A stretch of DNA of 64,000 bases from positions 1-64,000 of the forward strand of contig NW_024882875.1 of the NCBI RefSeq assembly GCF_019059575.1, read 5' to 3'. This DNA comes from Amphibalanus amphitrite. Its lineage: Eukaryota; Arthropoda; Thecostraca; Balanomorpha; Balanidae. Of this stretch, positions 49,290 to 62,581 are shown piece after piece. Every line of letters starts with the position of its first letter. Positions within the stretch are counted from its first letter, which is position 1. A program made the position numbers and the translations under genes. The notes under the pieces are model-generated. The model was not told the origin of the DNA. It saw only the letters and a list, made by a program, of their open reading frames with translations, and searched no databases.

Positions 49290-52200
49290 TGTAACACTGT
49301 TGCGTTTCATTTTCCCTCCCCAAACCAACCCGTTCCCAAATTCATCCTTCATAACAGCAGCGCGCCGGCGACCAGACACCGCTGACCCGCCGACCATCTG
49401 GCCGACACCGGACGGCAGGACAAACACGGATCCGAGACTGCGCCGCCAAATGCTATTATCCGGCGGCCCTTACAGAGCCGTCTCACCGCCGCCGACCGTG
49501 GGAAGGGTCCCGCAATGGGTCCCAACCCCGGTCAAGGGGGGCCGGGGGGACGGATGGACAAAGGCACGCAGCCTCCTACGCGCGGCGAACGGACACCGTC
49601 AGCCTGGGAAACAGGACACGACAGCGCCGCTGCGGCAGCGGGAGGCCGGGGCGCCCGGGACCAAATTGACCACCGGTATCACACTTCAAAGGCAATTTCT
49701 TCAAAACACGGCTCGAAATAGCACATTTCCAGGATGTGCCGAGACTGGCGCCGACAATCAGCATCGTGAAACTGGGACAGCCGACGGAGTAACAATATCC
49801 AAATTCCAGCATGGCACGGCACATCCGCATTCCCGGGCCCATCTTCCCACGCTGGCAAACCTGGCCGGCGTGGCAAATCTGCCGGCATCGCCAGGGGCAG
49901 AAGATTCAAATTCACCTATCGGCGCCAGAATATTTGAAGGGAGGAGGAGCACCCAGGGAGGATAGCAGTCACCATGGAAACGGCACGCCGGAGGCTGCAC
50001 AGCGGAAAAACGCATACGTTTCGGTCCAACATAACGTTAAATTTAATAGAAATCTCACCCTTTCGGCAACCAGACTCAGCAGAAAATACAGAAGACTGGT
50101 TAGTCAGATAGAAGACATGGAAAATTGGCCCTTACTAGAAATTCAGAGAGCAGCAGAACTCGGAAGAAAGAGGCGGAGCGAAGACGGCAAATTCAGAGAC
50201 AGCCCGAGGCAGATGGAGCTCCAGCAAAACTTTTAGGATTTTGGAGGACAGACAGTGGAGTTCGGAAAGGAGGACGCTGGGCAGCAGTTGAGTTCGGTTC
50301 TGGGGACAGTTCAGCTCAGTTGGAGAGTCGGAGGCGTTGGGGACGCTCACAGGCGGCAGTTCAGTTGGAGTTGGAGAGCTGGGAAGTGGAGTTCGGAGGT
50401 GGGCGAGACAGTCAGTTTGTAGCGGCAGGATGGAGGAGGACAGGCGATGGAGGGAGTGAGTTCGAGCGGAGAGGAGAGTTTGAGAGGAGGAGTCGGCGGT
50501 GATAGTTCTGGAGGAGGAGGATGGAGGACTGCCTGCCACTGGAGGACTCTGCGCCGCTCCGCCGTTCTGCCGCCCGCCACCACCGCTCCGCGGGCTGCCG
50601 CCAACTCTGCCGCCCGTCCGTCGTCGCTGTGCCGCCCGCCCGCCGATAAATCTGCTACCAGCCGGCCGTCAGCCCTGTCGTCCACAGCCAACAGCTAAGC
50701 GGTAGGTCGGCACTGGAGGTCATGAAGCTGCTTTCCTATCATAATCCTTCCCCAATGTGCCCCGCCTGCTGCCCCGGCTTTTCTCTCGCCCCGGGGATGT
50801 AATTTTATTTAGGCCCGTTTGGGGGGGGGGGGGTCTATACGTATGCGTGAGCGTGTGAACTTGTTGTATGATTGGGTCGCATTGTGCCTTGATCTGGATA
50901 TCAAAAATGGAGGTGGCTGGGACATGTTATGTACGTATGTGTGAGCGTGTATTGTGTAATTGTTGAATGAGTTAACGGCATTGCGCCTTGTTGTAGGGTA
51001 TCAAAAAGGGGTGGTTGGAATATGTTTCATTTTTTTTTAATTAACAGACTTAAATTGGCAATCTTGTCTAAAGCGGGGTAGGACTGGTCTTGAATGTGTG
51101 CGTGCGTGAGTGTAAATGTGAGCGCCCGGGCGCATCAGAGTGACGGACCATTGGGACGAATTTTGGCCTTCATTACGCGAAAGGCTGTAGAACTTTCTTC
51201 AAAATGCGTGTGATGCTCAGCTACGTTCGTCTCGGTTACTCCAGCCGGTTGTCTATTGTCTAATATTCAGTTGCAGGCTCAAAGGACGGCACTTTATGCA
51301 GTAGCTATTTAGTTTAAAGTTGACATAGGTAATCTGGTTTTTGGGATCGGCTCAGTTCACTATGGTTTGTGGCTAGTTTAAGTCTAGTTTTGCTTATCTT
51401 TGAAAACTCTGTCGTTTCACTGCTAGTTTCTCTTCCTTCGTTTTGGCTGAATATATCTTGAAAAAGTACTCACATCTATTGGGGCTATTTGGGAGGGAAA
51501 CATGAATGGATTAACTTGACGAGATTAAAGTGCTGAAGGAGAGAACGAGAGAATTCGGACTTCGGAGAGAATGGGAGGGCCGAGCAGAACACCGTCTCTG
51601 ACACCGTTCACACGTCGGCATGTTTTTTTTGGAACACAGGCACCGGTGGGAGGTCACACTACATCATACTGGGTTGTTGTTGTCCTCGTGGTTGTTATTT
51701 GATAGAGCTCTGATTCGAGACCGTCAAAGTAAACAGGCATTTGCGTCAGTAGTAGGTACTATCAGGTTTTTTTCGTAATTATGTGGCCGGATTTATTATT
51801 TAATTATTCAGCACGATTTAGTATTTATCACGATATTTTATTATTTAGCACGATGGGATTCAATTAATTTTTGATGCAGTGCAAATCGACGTACGTTGCA
51901 GTATATAGTACTCGATCGCTTCAATGTCCGGTAAACGTTGTTTATTTCTCACTATCTGCGAATTAGCGTCACGATAAGTTTTGAGCGTTTTAGCCCCAGA
52001 AATCCATGCGTAACTTCATTCAGTAAGTAGCGTAACTCAGTGCTGAACGACGAGTGTCTTCTAGGTTTCAGGGTTGGTAAATATGCGAAACAAAACCATA
52101 AGCCATTAACGACCAACAAATTTTCATTTCCGAAATTGTCATTTCCGACGGGTTGGAATGCCCGAGCTAAAGTAAAAGCCAGTCAAATTTGATGTAAATT

Positions 52201-53069
52201 AACGTAAGCCCGAGAGGAGATTAGTATCTTGACGACTCAGTTATGATTTAAAATATATTCTATTGGCCGGCATTTTTGTTTTGCTCTACTGTTATTTAAT
52301 CGAGACGTGACCTACCCGTGAAATTAACATGCTCTACCTAACAGTTAACGTTACCTGGTTTGTATTTCCGGCAATATACCCCATAATCATCATTTGATTT
52401 CACGATTCTGATCGAGTGTGGCCAGAACGATTTTGCTAAGCTTAACTTTAAATTTACCCGAACGCCGCTCATTATCTCCGACAATTAACGACGATATCAA
52501 TACCGTGTATGAGCGATTTAAATGTCCCTGCCCGCGCCGTCCGGACCCATCAGCCGGCTGCGGCGGCCGACCCGGCTAATCCCCAGGAATGTGTGTGAAG
52601 GAGGGGGTGTCCCGCTCGTGGGGAGGGGTTACCTGGCGGCTGGTCAGACGGTGACCCGCCGGCACGCTGGCGGTGGGGGGCCGGCGCCGGTCGAGAGAAG
52701 CGGCCATCTTTGGGCACCCGGTCGGTCCCGGCCGCCGGTCCTGCGGCGGCTAGAGCAATTAGCGCGTGCCACTGGCCGTCCAGCGCGGGTTCACAGGGAA
52801 ACTGGGATGGGGCGCTAGGTCCGACGGCGGCACACGATCACTCGACGCGGTGGTAGAGCACCGACTGAAGACGGATCATGGAAGCGACGCGTGTAAGAAT
52901 GTGATCTATCGACATTCCACCTTTCCTATCAGTCTTCTCCGAGTGATCGTTAATGCAGTCTCTGAGTGTCGGCCAGTCGCTCTGTCGGCTTGTCGGCCTG
53001 TCAGTCCGTCAGTTTGCCGTTCACGGTCTGATGGTCTGTCACGGTTTGATGGTACGTCGGTCTGTCAGT

Positions 53070-53074
53070 AGGGC

Positions 53075-53105
<31 letters not shown>

Positions 53106-53162
53106 ATGTCTTTCTCTCTTCTCTCTCTTCCCTCTCTCTCCCTTCTCCCTCTCTCCCTCTCA

Positions 53163-53216
<54 letters not shown>

Positions 53217-53217
53217 T

Positions 53218-53306
<89 letters not shown>
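53070..53306. repeat. (TGTC)n and (TC)n microsatellite in the 5' LTR
   Basis: TGTC tetramers at about 53074-53105, then a TC tract with a few CACTTT interruptions. The equivalent in the second LTR is 62347-62580 and is slightly different in length. The long Leu-Ser or Arg-Glu peptides it encodes are artefacts. Confidence 0.95.
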
Positions 53307-53307
<1 letters not shown>

Positions 53308-54627
53308 CCATTCATGGCCCCCAACACGCGTTTCATGTCGTCAGTCGGTAATCCGAGATTGTGTCGTCGGGTCTGCTGCGTATATGACGTCACGGAGGAG
53401 GTGCTGTCTCGGGACGCGTGGGGAGGACGGGCCCCTACCCGCGGGCGCGGCGACGCCCGGGCCGGACGGGCTCGGCCGTGCTAATGATCAGGGGATCGGC
53501 GGGTGACCCTCGCTGCTCGCACCGCGCTGGGGTGCGGGATTACAATGGCTGAGCCGAACCCGCAGTCAGAGGTGACCTGTGGCCCACTGAGAGCGGCTAT
53601 CGCTACACGGACCGTCGGGTCATTAACGGTTATACCCGGATTAACATAAACATAACGAATGATTGAAATACGGTCAGGCATCAATTACAACTTCCAATTG
53701 TTTAAGTCGGACAATGTTTTCTTTTACAAATGGTTTGAGTTAATGCTTTGTCAGAGTTACACGGTTTGTCGAAATTAGAACACGGTCTTTTATCGCACTA
53801 CAAAATGCTTATCGGTAAAACTCGAGGAAAGGAATTAAGATAAATCGCATCGAATTAAGAGGTATTATATTAGGGAATAATTCGGGGCTGCGAGGCCAGT
53901 CTATGCGTGTTGTACCCCTGTGTACGTTGTGTTCATCGACACGGTTGTCTACACTTACGGGTGATGGGAAACAGGGACGGGAACGATTGAATATGCAATT
54001 ATGATTGATCTGATAGCGATTGGGCCGAAGTTCACTTTAAACGTACAAATAGGATTATTGGTTAAAGCATCAGTGGCAGGGGGTTTAACGTTGGCGATTT
54101 AGAGGTGCTTAATTTTAGCGATTGGTTTGTTCCGGAACGGTAGGTTAAAACGGCTGGGTTACAGGGGGAATACTGCTTTCTGAATAGGTTTGGTCGGAGA
54201 AGGATCTGGTGATGGGATCTGGTGATCTGGAAACTGGTCTGATACGGTAAATAAGTGGCAAGGGAAATAAGTATGTATGGAGGACGGTTCAGGGGAACCA
54301 GGTCATTGTAGGGTTACTGGAAGCATGTTGCAGTGGACGTAGGCACTCTGGAATTAGGCTCTGAGAGGATATTGGTTGGTGGTTTGCAGTTCAAAGGACG
54401 GTTCGACGCCGGGAGTGCGCGTATTCATGTTTGGAGATATCGTTTTTTTTAAGGGCTCGTACTTAAGGTTTCATTATCGGTCCGTTCAGTGGTGGTGATT
54501 CCGGGCGACGTGTGCAGCATGCTTTGTTCTTGTATGGTTGCTCTCGTTCGATGCCCCAGGCCGGTGGCACGTCGTAAGTCGGGCAAAATAAATAGCCGTG
54601 TCTTGGTCTCGGCTAAGATTCATATGA

Positions 54628-54635
54628 TATATAAG
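54628..54635 (+). promoter_or_regulatory. Putative LTR TATA box
   Basis: TATATAAG within the LTR, present identically in the second copy (63903-63910). If used, U3 would be about 5.3 kb and transcription would start near 54660, leaving R+U5 of about 2 kb. Confidence 0.45.
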
Positions 54636-54934
54636 TCCTGATAACTCAGGCGGGAAACCGGTGGGGTGCGACGTAGCATTCACGATGAGTGTACAGGCCG
54701 TCGCACCACCTGGCTTTGGGGAGGTGCCAGAACGGTGCCTTTCAGATCTTATATCTCCCCAATGACCAGTTCAGAGGGACACAGAAAGCGTTGCTCGATT
54801 ACGGGAGGTTCTCATGCATGAATGTTCGATTCAGGGTGTGAGTTTTCCCCGGTATTGCGTGAGGGTACAGCGTCTCACGAACGTGGATTGTCGCGGAGAG
54901 AGCCACCGTACGGGATTGTTCACCCGTTCGTCAA

Positions 54935-55815
54935 GATTTCGGCCGCCGGAGTGGTTCTAAAGCGAGGGTCGATCGGCATGGATCGGTATACCCCTCAGGC
55001 AGGAAGCATCCCACCCGCCTCTAACTCCCCACTCCGGTGATAAAAAGTTAGGATGTATCCGGCGTGTCCTGCCGAACGGAGTCCACCGCAGGAACCCGCT
55101 CTCAGCAGGTCACGAGAACGGAATTGGGTAGGACCTGGTCACGCTGCTAATTATTGCGCAGGTATAGCGCGGGAAGGCATTCAGGGAGGTACAGGAAGGA
55201 TATTGCGCCTGGAGGGCGCGGGAAACCGGCTTGAGTTCCGGGGCCGACCAGGTAACATTATATACCACGCGTGCGAACCATGTGAGTGTTGCGAACCGAC
55301 ACTGGCCATGTCGTGAACAGCCACGTAGCTATGGGCGCGCGTTGGTCATTTCGAGTAGGGTCTGCGACGGCAGTTTAGGGAGGGGACGGCCGGGATATCG
55401 GGGTCCAGGGAAGGGCGGTAACCCGAAGGCCGTGTAGACTGTAGAGGCTCGGGTGGCGTCCCGAGGGGGGGGGAGACTAGCGTATCAGAAAGATGCAATA
55501 TTATTGTCTCAAGATCCTGGAAGAGGGAGGGCTCCAGAAAGGTGCACTAAGTACTCCCTCCGGCCAGATGCGGGGTAGTGGCAGATAGGTCCGGCTGCTC
55601 CAAGACCCCTGGGCGGGAAGGGACCCGGGGGGTGTGGGAAGATGGAATACCCCACGGGCGTGGTTTGGCGCGGTAAGGGCACCACGGGGCGAAGTAGCTG
55701 AGTCGTCGTTAAATTTCGGCCACCCGGAGTGATTCGGAAGGAGGGTTGGACCCTCTACAAAGCAGGGAAATCCGGCCTGCATTAAAATCTCACTCCGGCA
55801 AAAAGGATAGGTTAC
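54935..55815. repeat. Diverged internal duplication within the LTR
   Basis: Segment 54935-55060 (TTTCGGCCGCCGGAGTGGTT ... CACTCCGGTGATAAAAAG) and segment 55710-55815 (TTTCGGCCACCCGGAGTGAT ... CACTCCGGCAAAAAGGA) are homologous. Each is also an inverted pair (CCGGAGTG/CACTCCGG) that could fold into a long stem-loop. Confidence 0.6.
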
Positions 55816-56695
55816 GTCCCTCATAGAACCCACGGTGTAGTGTTACCTGCGGAACCTAACTGACAGTTTTATGACCCGGGGGATAGGTAGGGCACGGCCG
55901 CGCCACCGGCGACGTGCGGGTTAGGCCCATCACATGCCGGCACTAAGACGGCGGTGGCACTCGTTTACATCGTGCCACCACGCACCCTTGGTCCGTCTCG
56001 CGTCGGTCATGTGACTGTGGCGTTTAATGTAAGGGTTTTAGGCCTCCGCAGGCGTGTGCACTGGTCAGTGACGGAGACGGGAATGACCAGCCAAGACGGA
56101 TGATGCCAGTGTGCGTCAGACATATGCCACCACTGAACGAGACATGGATTAGATTAATTGGTTGGGTAGTGGAAGCTATGGGATTTTAAGGAGTTTTTTT
56201 TTGGGGGGAAGGTTTTTAGACGCTCGGCGAGACGTAATTGTGTTGCAGTGACCTGAGCAGCTTTGGGACCAGTTTTCTTTTGTCATGTTCGGCGATGTCA
56301 TGGGTCTAACATTTAGTATGCTTACATTTAACGAGCTTCTGTACACCACTGGGGGGAAGTTAGGAAATTAGGGAGGGATCAGACTGGAAATCTGACATTT
56401 TATCTGTGTGCAAGGGATGTGAATGAGAGCATGGGTGAAGGATGATTGTGTGGAAGCATGAATGTATTATATCCAGTGGGAGTTATCCGCCTCTGTGCAG
56501 TTGCCGTAATGTCAAGCGTGTTCTGATGTTACACCGTAAAAAAATAGGTTTAATGGGGGGTCCCAACCGGGTTGAGAGAGAGCCTCGGGCAGTCAACCTG
56601 ATTAAATTATCCTCTTGAATGCCCATAACCCAATGACCCATCACCGTACAGTGTAGCAGCCTATATGCCCCAGTGACTGACCAGCCTCGCAACCA

Positions 56696-56701
56696 AATAA
56701 A
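56696..56701 (+). terminator. Putative LTR polyadenylation signal
   Basis: AATAAA 33 bp before the inferred LTR end, consistent with a very short U5. Confidence 0.5.
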
Positions 56702-56734
56702 CAAATAATTGTCTTGCAGCTGAGCCCCGCTACA

Positions 56735-58565
56735 AGAAATTTGGCGCCCAACGTGGGGCATGGCCATGTCCTGGAGGCACGAAGTCGGTGGGCTGACACG
56801 CATAGCCGAACCGAAAAAGTTGCAGGTCAAAAGTTCGACTGGATTGACCGTAAAAGGTAATTTTATAAGTAATACTATCTTCTGCAACTTGGGGCTGCAA
56901 CGGGAACCATGAGTGACAGTTTGAACGGCGGATGAAGATGTTGAAGGCATGAGCATGGTTATCTCGAAGATGTTGAAAGTGGACCTCAATCTCAAAGGCG
57001 GATGTTTTGCAGTAAAATTATAAAGGAAGATAGATTTGTATGTTGTCGGGGCACACGTTTAATAGTATCGTTGGCTGGCTAAGGGCGACTGATGATATGA
57101 AGATGTTGTACTATTGAGCAGATATACCTTGGAAGATGTTGTAGGTCTGAACGTTTTACCCAGGATGAGGTGGAAAGCTGAACTGAATCACCAAGGGAGG
57201 CGTTTAGCAGCTGTATCGTAAAGATGGGCGGTTTTATGTTTGGTAATATTAGTATTGAAAAACTATCTGGCTGAGGAGATATGAAGATGTTGTAGGATTG
57301 AGTATTATATCCAGGAAGATGTTGAAAGGCAGAACTCAATCACCGGAGGCAACGGCGGCAACAGAAGCAGGGCGGCGGAGATGGACGGGAGACAGCGGAC
57401 AACCTCTGGCTTTCGAACACGGGTGGCTGGTCTATTCAGTGGCCCGTAAACGTTGGCCACGGAGTCGAAGCTGAAATGTTCCGGCTCTGTCAGCAGGGAT
57501 CCGTCGGGTTGACGTCATCCCGCAGCAGCTATCCAGAGGAAGGAGAAAGGAGAAGGCACGAAACCGGACCTGACCGAGAGGGATGGTGAGGAGCTGAGAC
57601 AACTGGAGCGGACTGGCGGGAGCCAATGCTGATAGGAAGACGGAGGAGGGGGCGTCAACCGGTTCCAGTCCGGACGGAGGCGAGGCCATTACGGAAGCGA
57701 GGACGCAGCAGAATGGCATCAATCGGCTGCACCGTCATCACCGGGCTACTTTCCGGCGCCACCCCTTCCCCGTTTCTCTACTGCAGGGCTGCTGAGCATG
57801 CTGATGCTGTCATCAGGACGGAGCTGGAGCTGGCGAAGGTGACAGCCGGGGTGCGCCGCCCACCGCATGGGCGGTACTGCGGCGCGCTCAACCGACTACA
57901 GGAGGCGGTGGAAGGAAGGCGGAGCTGGCGGAAGCAGCTTCAGGGGCAGTGATCACCGGTCCCTGATGAGCTGCACAGCCAGCTCTACTGACTGCACGAA
58001 GGGGACGCCCAACGGACGGAGCAGGTGTTGGAGGTGACCGAAACAAGGCCCTATGTGACCAAAGGCTACTACAGCACTAGAGCCTAGGCCTGGTCATCGG
58101 GGCCAGCAGCCTGACCCGCCATTAGAAGGGCAGTAACGAAACAAGGAACTAAAAAGCCAATGTAAAATTCCAATGTGTGCTACTAGCGTGTAACATGATG
58201 CTGTGTGTTTTGTGCTGATGCTCTTAGGGGCAACCACGTCAGCTGAGTTCGTTGTCGCTAGCTGCTAAATGAAAAAGGGATAGGCAAACATAAAATCGTT
58301 GTCGAAGAATGTTATGTAACTGCGTGTGTGTTTCATGTGTATGATAGGTAGCAAACAAGCTGCAATGGTGCACCCCGAGGTGAGTGAGGAGACCAGCGGG
58401 CAGGGGTAAGTCCTCGTCCTGCCACATCCTTCTGTTGACGCTAATTCACCACCCACCTCACCCAACCATACGTCTCTCAGGTTTCATCATCTCCCCTCAA
58501 GGTCTTTGCAGCCGGCTCCAACCCCGAGTCGCGGGGGCGCGACTCAAAGAAGATGGTTATGAAAA
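56735..58565 (+). other. Retroelement internal region (about 1.8 kb), no intact genes
   Basis: After the PBS, 56900-57330 contains degenerate GAAGATGTTGTAG units. 57625-57952 is an open frame (108 codons) ending in an Arg/Glu/Leu-rich helical segment (RTELELAKVTAG, LNRLQEAVEGRR); similar sequence continues past the stop to about 58085. This could be a decayed gag-like coiled coil, but that is only a guess. The end (AAAGAAGATGG at about 58546, then TTATGAAAA) is only a weak polypurine tract. Confidence 0.5.
56742..56759 (+). promoter_or_regulatory. Primer binding site, tRNA-Lys type
   Basis: TGGCGCCCAACGTGGGGC is the classic 18-nt site complementary to the 3' end of tRNA-Lys(1,2), used by several retroviruses and LTR retrotransposons (established knowledge). 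It lies 7 bp after the inferred LTR end. Confidence 0.85.
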
Positions 58566-61500
58566 TGTAACACTGTTGCGTTTCATTTTCCCTCCCCAAA
58601 CCAACCCGTTCCCAAATTCATCCTTCATAACAGCAGCGCGCCGGCGACCAGACACCGCTGACCCGCCGACCATCTGGCCGACACCGGACGGCAGGACAAA
58701 CACGGATCCGAGACTGCGCCGCCAAATGCTATTATCCGGCGGCCCTTACAGAGCCGTCTCACCGCCGCCGACCGTGGGAAGGGTCCCGCAATGGGTCCCA
58801 ACCCCGGTCAAGGGGGGCCGGGGGGACGGATGGACAAAGGCACGCAGCCTCCTACGCGCGGCGAACGGACACCGTCAGCCTGGGAAACAGGACACGACAG
58901 CGCCGCTGCGGCAGCGGGAGGCCGGGGCGCCCGGGACCAAATTGACCACCGGTATCACACTTCAAAGGCAATTTCTTCAAAACACGGCTCGAAATAGCAC
59001 ATTTCCAGGATGTGCCGAGACTGGCGCCGACAATCAGCATCGTGAAACTGGGACAGCCGACGGAGTAACAATATCCAAATTCCAGCATGGCACGGCACAT
59101 CCGCATTCCCGGGCCCATCTTCCCACGCTGGCAAACCTGGCCGGCGTGGCAAATCTGCCGGCATCGCCAGGGGCAGAAGATTCAAATTCACCTATCGGCG
59201 CCAGAATATTTGAAGGGAGGAGGAGCACCCAGGGAGGATAGCAGTCACCATGGAAACGGCACGCCGGAGGCTGCACAGCGGAAAAACGCATACGTTTCGG
59301 TCCAACATAACGTTAAATTTAATAGAAATCTCACCCTTTCGGCAACCAGACTCAGCAGAAAATACAGAAGACTGGTTAGTCAGATAGAAGACATGGAAAA
59401 TTGGCCCTTACTAGAAATTCAGAGAGCAGCAGAACTCGGAAGAAAGAGGCGGAGCGAAGACGGCAAATTCAGAGACAGCCCGAGGCAGATGGAGCTCCAG
59501 CAAAACTTTTAGGATTTTGGAGGACAGACAGTGGAGTTCGGAAAGGAGGACGCTGGGCAGCAGTTGAGTTCGGTTCTGGGGACAGTTCAGCTCAGTTGGA
59601 GAGTCGGAGGCGTTGGGGACGCTCACAGGCGGCAGTTCAGTTGGAGTTGGAGAGCTGGGAAGTGGAGTTCGGAGGTGGGCGAGACAGTCAGTTTGTAGCG
59701 GCAGGATGGAGGAGGACAGGCGATGGAGGGAGTGAGTTCGAGCGGAGAGGAGAGTTTGAGAGGAGGAGTCGGCGGTGATAGTTCTGGAGGAGGAGGATGG
59801 AGGACTGCCTGCCACTGGAGGACTCTGCGCCGCTCCGCCGTTCTGCCGCCCGCCACCACCGCTCCGCGGGCTGCCGCCAACTCTGCCGCCCGTCCGTCGT
59901 CGCTGTGCCGCCCGCCCGCCGATAAATCTGCTACCAGCCGGCCGTCAGCCCTGTCGTCCACAGCCAACAGCTAAGCGGTAGGTCGGCACTGGAGGTCATG
60001 AAGCTGCTTTCCTATCATAATCCTTCCCCAATGTGCCCCGCCTGCTGCCCCGGCTTTTCTCTCGCCCCGGGGATGTAATTTTATTTAGGCCCGTTTGGGG
60101 GGGGGGGGTCTATACGTATGCGTGAGCGTGTGAACTTGTTGTATGATTGGGTCGCATTGTGCCTTGATCTGGATATCAAAAATGGAGGTGGCTGGGACAT
60201 GTTATGTACGTATGTGTGAGCGTGTATTGTGTAATTGTTGAATGAGTTAACGGCATTGCGCCTTGTTGTAGGGTATCAAAAAGGGGTGGTTGGAATATGT
60301 TTCATTTTTTTTTAATTAACAGACTTAAATTGGCAATCTTGTCTAAAGCGGGGTAGGACTGGTCTTGAATGTGTGCGTGCGTGAGTGTAAATGTGAGCGC
60401 CCGGGCGCATCAGAGTGACGGACCATTGGGACGAATTTTGGCCTTCATTACGCGAAAGGCTGTAGAACTTTCTTCAAAATGCGTGTGATGCTCAGCTACG
60501 TTCGTCTCGGTTACTCCAGCCGGTTGTCTATTGTCTAATATTCAGTTGCAGGCTCAAAGGACGGCACTTTATGCAGTAGCTATTTAGTTTAAAGTTGACA
60601 TAGGTAATCTGGTTTTTGGGATCGGCTCAGTTCACTATGGTTTGTGGCTAGTTTAAGTCTAGTTTTGCTTATCTTTGAAAACTCTGTCGTTTCACTGCTA
60701 GTTTCTCTTCCTTCGTTTTGGCTGAATATATCTTGAAAAAGTACTCACATCTATTGGGGCTATTTGGGAGGGAAACATGAATGGATTAACTTGACGAGAT
60801 TAAAGTGCTGAAGGAGAGAACGAGAGAATTCGGACTTCGGAGAGAATGGGAGGGCCGAGCAGAACACCGTCTCTGACACCGTTCACACGTCGGCATGTTT
60901 TTTTTTGGAACACAGGCACCGGTGGGAGGTCACACTACATCATACTGGGTTGTTGTTGTCCTCGTGGTTGTTATTTGATAGAGCTCTGATTCGAGACCGT
61001 CAAAGTAAACAGGCATTTGCGTCAGTAGTAGGTACTATCAGGTTTTTTTCGTAATTATGTGGCCGGATTTATTATTTAATTATTCAGCACGATTTAGTAT
61101 TTATCACGATATTTTATTATTTAGCACGATGGGATTCAATTAATTTTTGATGCAGTGCAAATCGACGTACGTTGCAGTATATAGTACTCGATCGCTTCAA
61201 TGTCCGGTAAACGTTGTTTATTTCTCACTATCTGCGAATTAGCGTCACGATAAGTTTTGAGCGTTTTAGCCCCAGAAATCCATGCGTAACTTCATTCAGT
61301 AAGTAGCGTAACTCAGTGCTGAACGACGAGTGTCTTCTAGGTTTCAGGGTTGGTAAATATGCGAAACAAAACCATAAGCCATTAACGACCAACAAATTTT
61401 CATTTCCGAAATTGTCATTTCCGACGGGTTGGAATGCCCGAGCTAAAGTAAAAGCCAGTCAAATTTGATGTAAATTAACGTAAGCCCGAGAGGAGATTAG

Positions 61501-62350
61501 TATCTTGACGACTCAGTTATGATTTAAAATATATTCTATTGGCCGGCATTTTTGTTTTGCTCTACTGTTATTTAATCGAGACGTGACCTACCCGTGAAAT
61601 TAACATGCTCTACCTAACAGTTAACGTTACCTGGTTTGTATTTCCGGCAATATACCCCATAATCATCATTTGATTTCACGATTCTGATCGAGTGTGGCCA
61701 GAACGATTTTGCTAAGCTTAACTTTAAATTTACCCGAACGCCGCTCATTATCTCCGACAATTAACGACGATATCAATACCGTGTATGAGCGATTTAAATG
61801 TCCCTGCCCGCGCCGTCCGGACCCATCAGCCGGCTGCGGCGGCCGACCCGGCTAATCCCCAGGAATGTGTGTGAAGGAGGGGGTGTCCCGCTCGTGGGGA
61901 GGGGTTACCTGGCGGCTGGTCAGACGGTGACCCGCCGGCACGCTGGCGGTGGGGGGCCGGCGCCGGTCGAGAGAAGCGGCCATCTTTGGGCACCCGGTCG
62001 GTCCCGGCCGCCGGTCCTGCGGCGGCTAGAGCAATTAGCGCGTGCCACTGGCCGTCCAGCGCGGGTTCACAGGGAAACTGGGATGGGGCGCTAGGTCCGA
62101 CGGCGGCACACGATCACTCGACGCGGTGGTAGAGCACCGACTGAAGACGGATCATGGATGCGACGCGTGTAAGAATGTGATCTATCGACATTCCACCTTT
62201 CCTATCAGTCTTCTCCGAGTGATCGTTAATGCAGTCTCTGAGTGTCGGCCAGTCGCTCTGTCGGCTTGTCGGCCTGTCAGTCCGTCAGTTTGCCGTTCAC
62301 GGTCTGATGGTCTGTCACGGTTTGATGGTACGTCGGTCTGTCAGTAGGGC

Positions 62351-62381
<31 letters not shown>

Positions 62382-62438
62382 ATGTCTTTCTCTCTTCTCT
62401 CTCTTCCCTCTCTCTCCCTTCTCCCTCTCTCCCTCTCA

Positions 62439-62492
<54 letters not shown>

Positions 62493-62493
62493 T

Positions 62494-62581
<88 letters not shown>

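Larger units (their letters stand above)
49290..56734 (+). repeat. 5' LTR (about 7.4 kb)
   Basis: Starts TGTAACACTGTTGCG, where homology to the second copy begins, and ends CCCCGCTACA, giving TGTA/TACA termini. The right limit is inferred from the PBS 7 bp further on, because the corresponding part of the second copy lies outside the window. It contains the TC tract (53110-53305), a TATA box (54628) and AATAAA (56696). An open frame of about 220 codons (49290-49962) and a 141-codon frame (49811-50236) are not recognised. Confidence 0.6.

Noticed and set aside
48988..49965. 325-codon open frame (and its partner at 58384-59241)
   Set aside because: Both frames begin in unrelated unique sequence and then run into the same LTR sequence. 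The shared part is identical only because the LTRs are identical. No recognised domain and no splice support.
53039..53393. Long Leu-Ser and Arg-Glu repeat proteins
   Set aside because: Pure translation of the TC/GA microsatellite, repeated in the second LTR (62229-62780).
56483..56995. 170-codon minus-strand frame over the LTR end and PBS
   Set aside because: Antisense to the PBS and polyadenylation signal, no known domain; treated as a chance frame.
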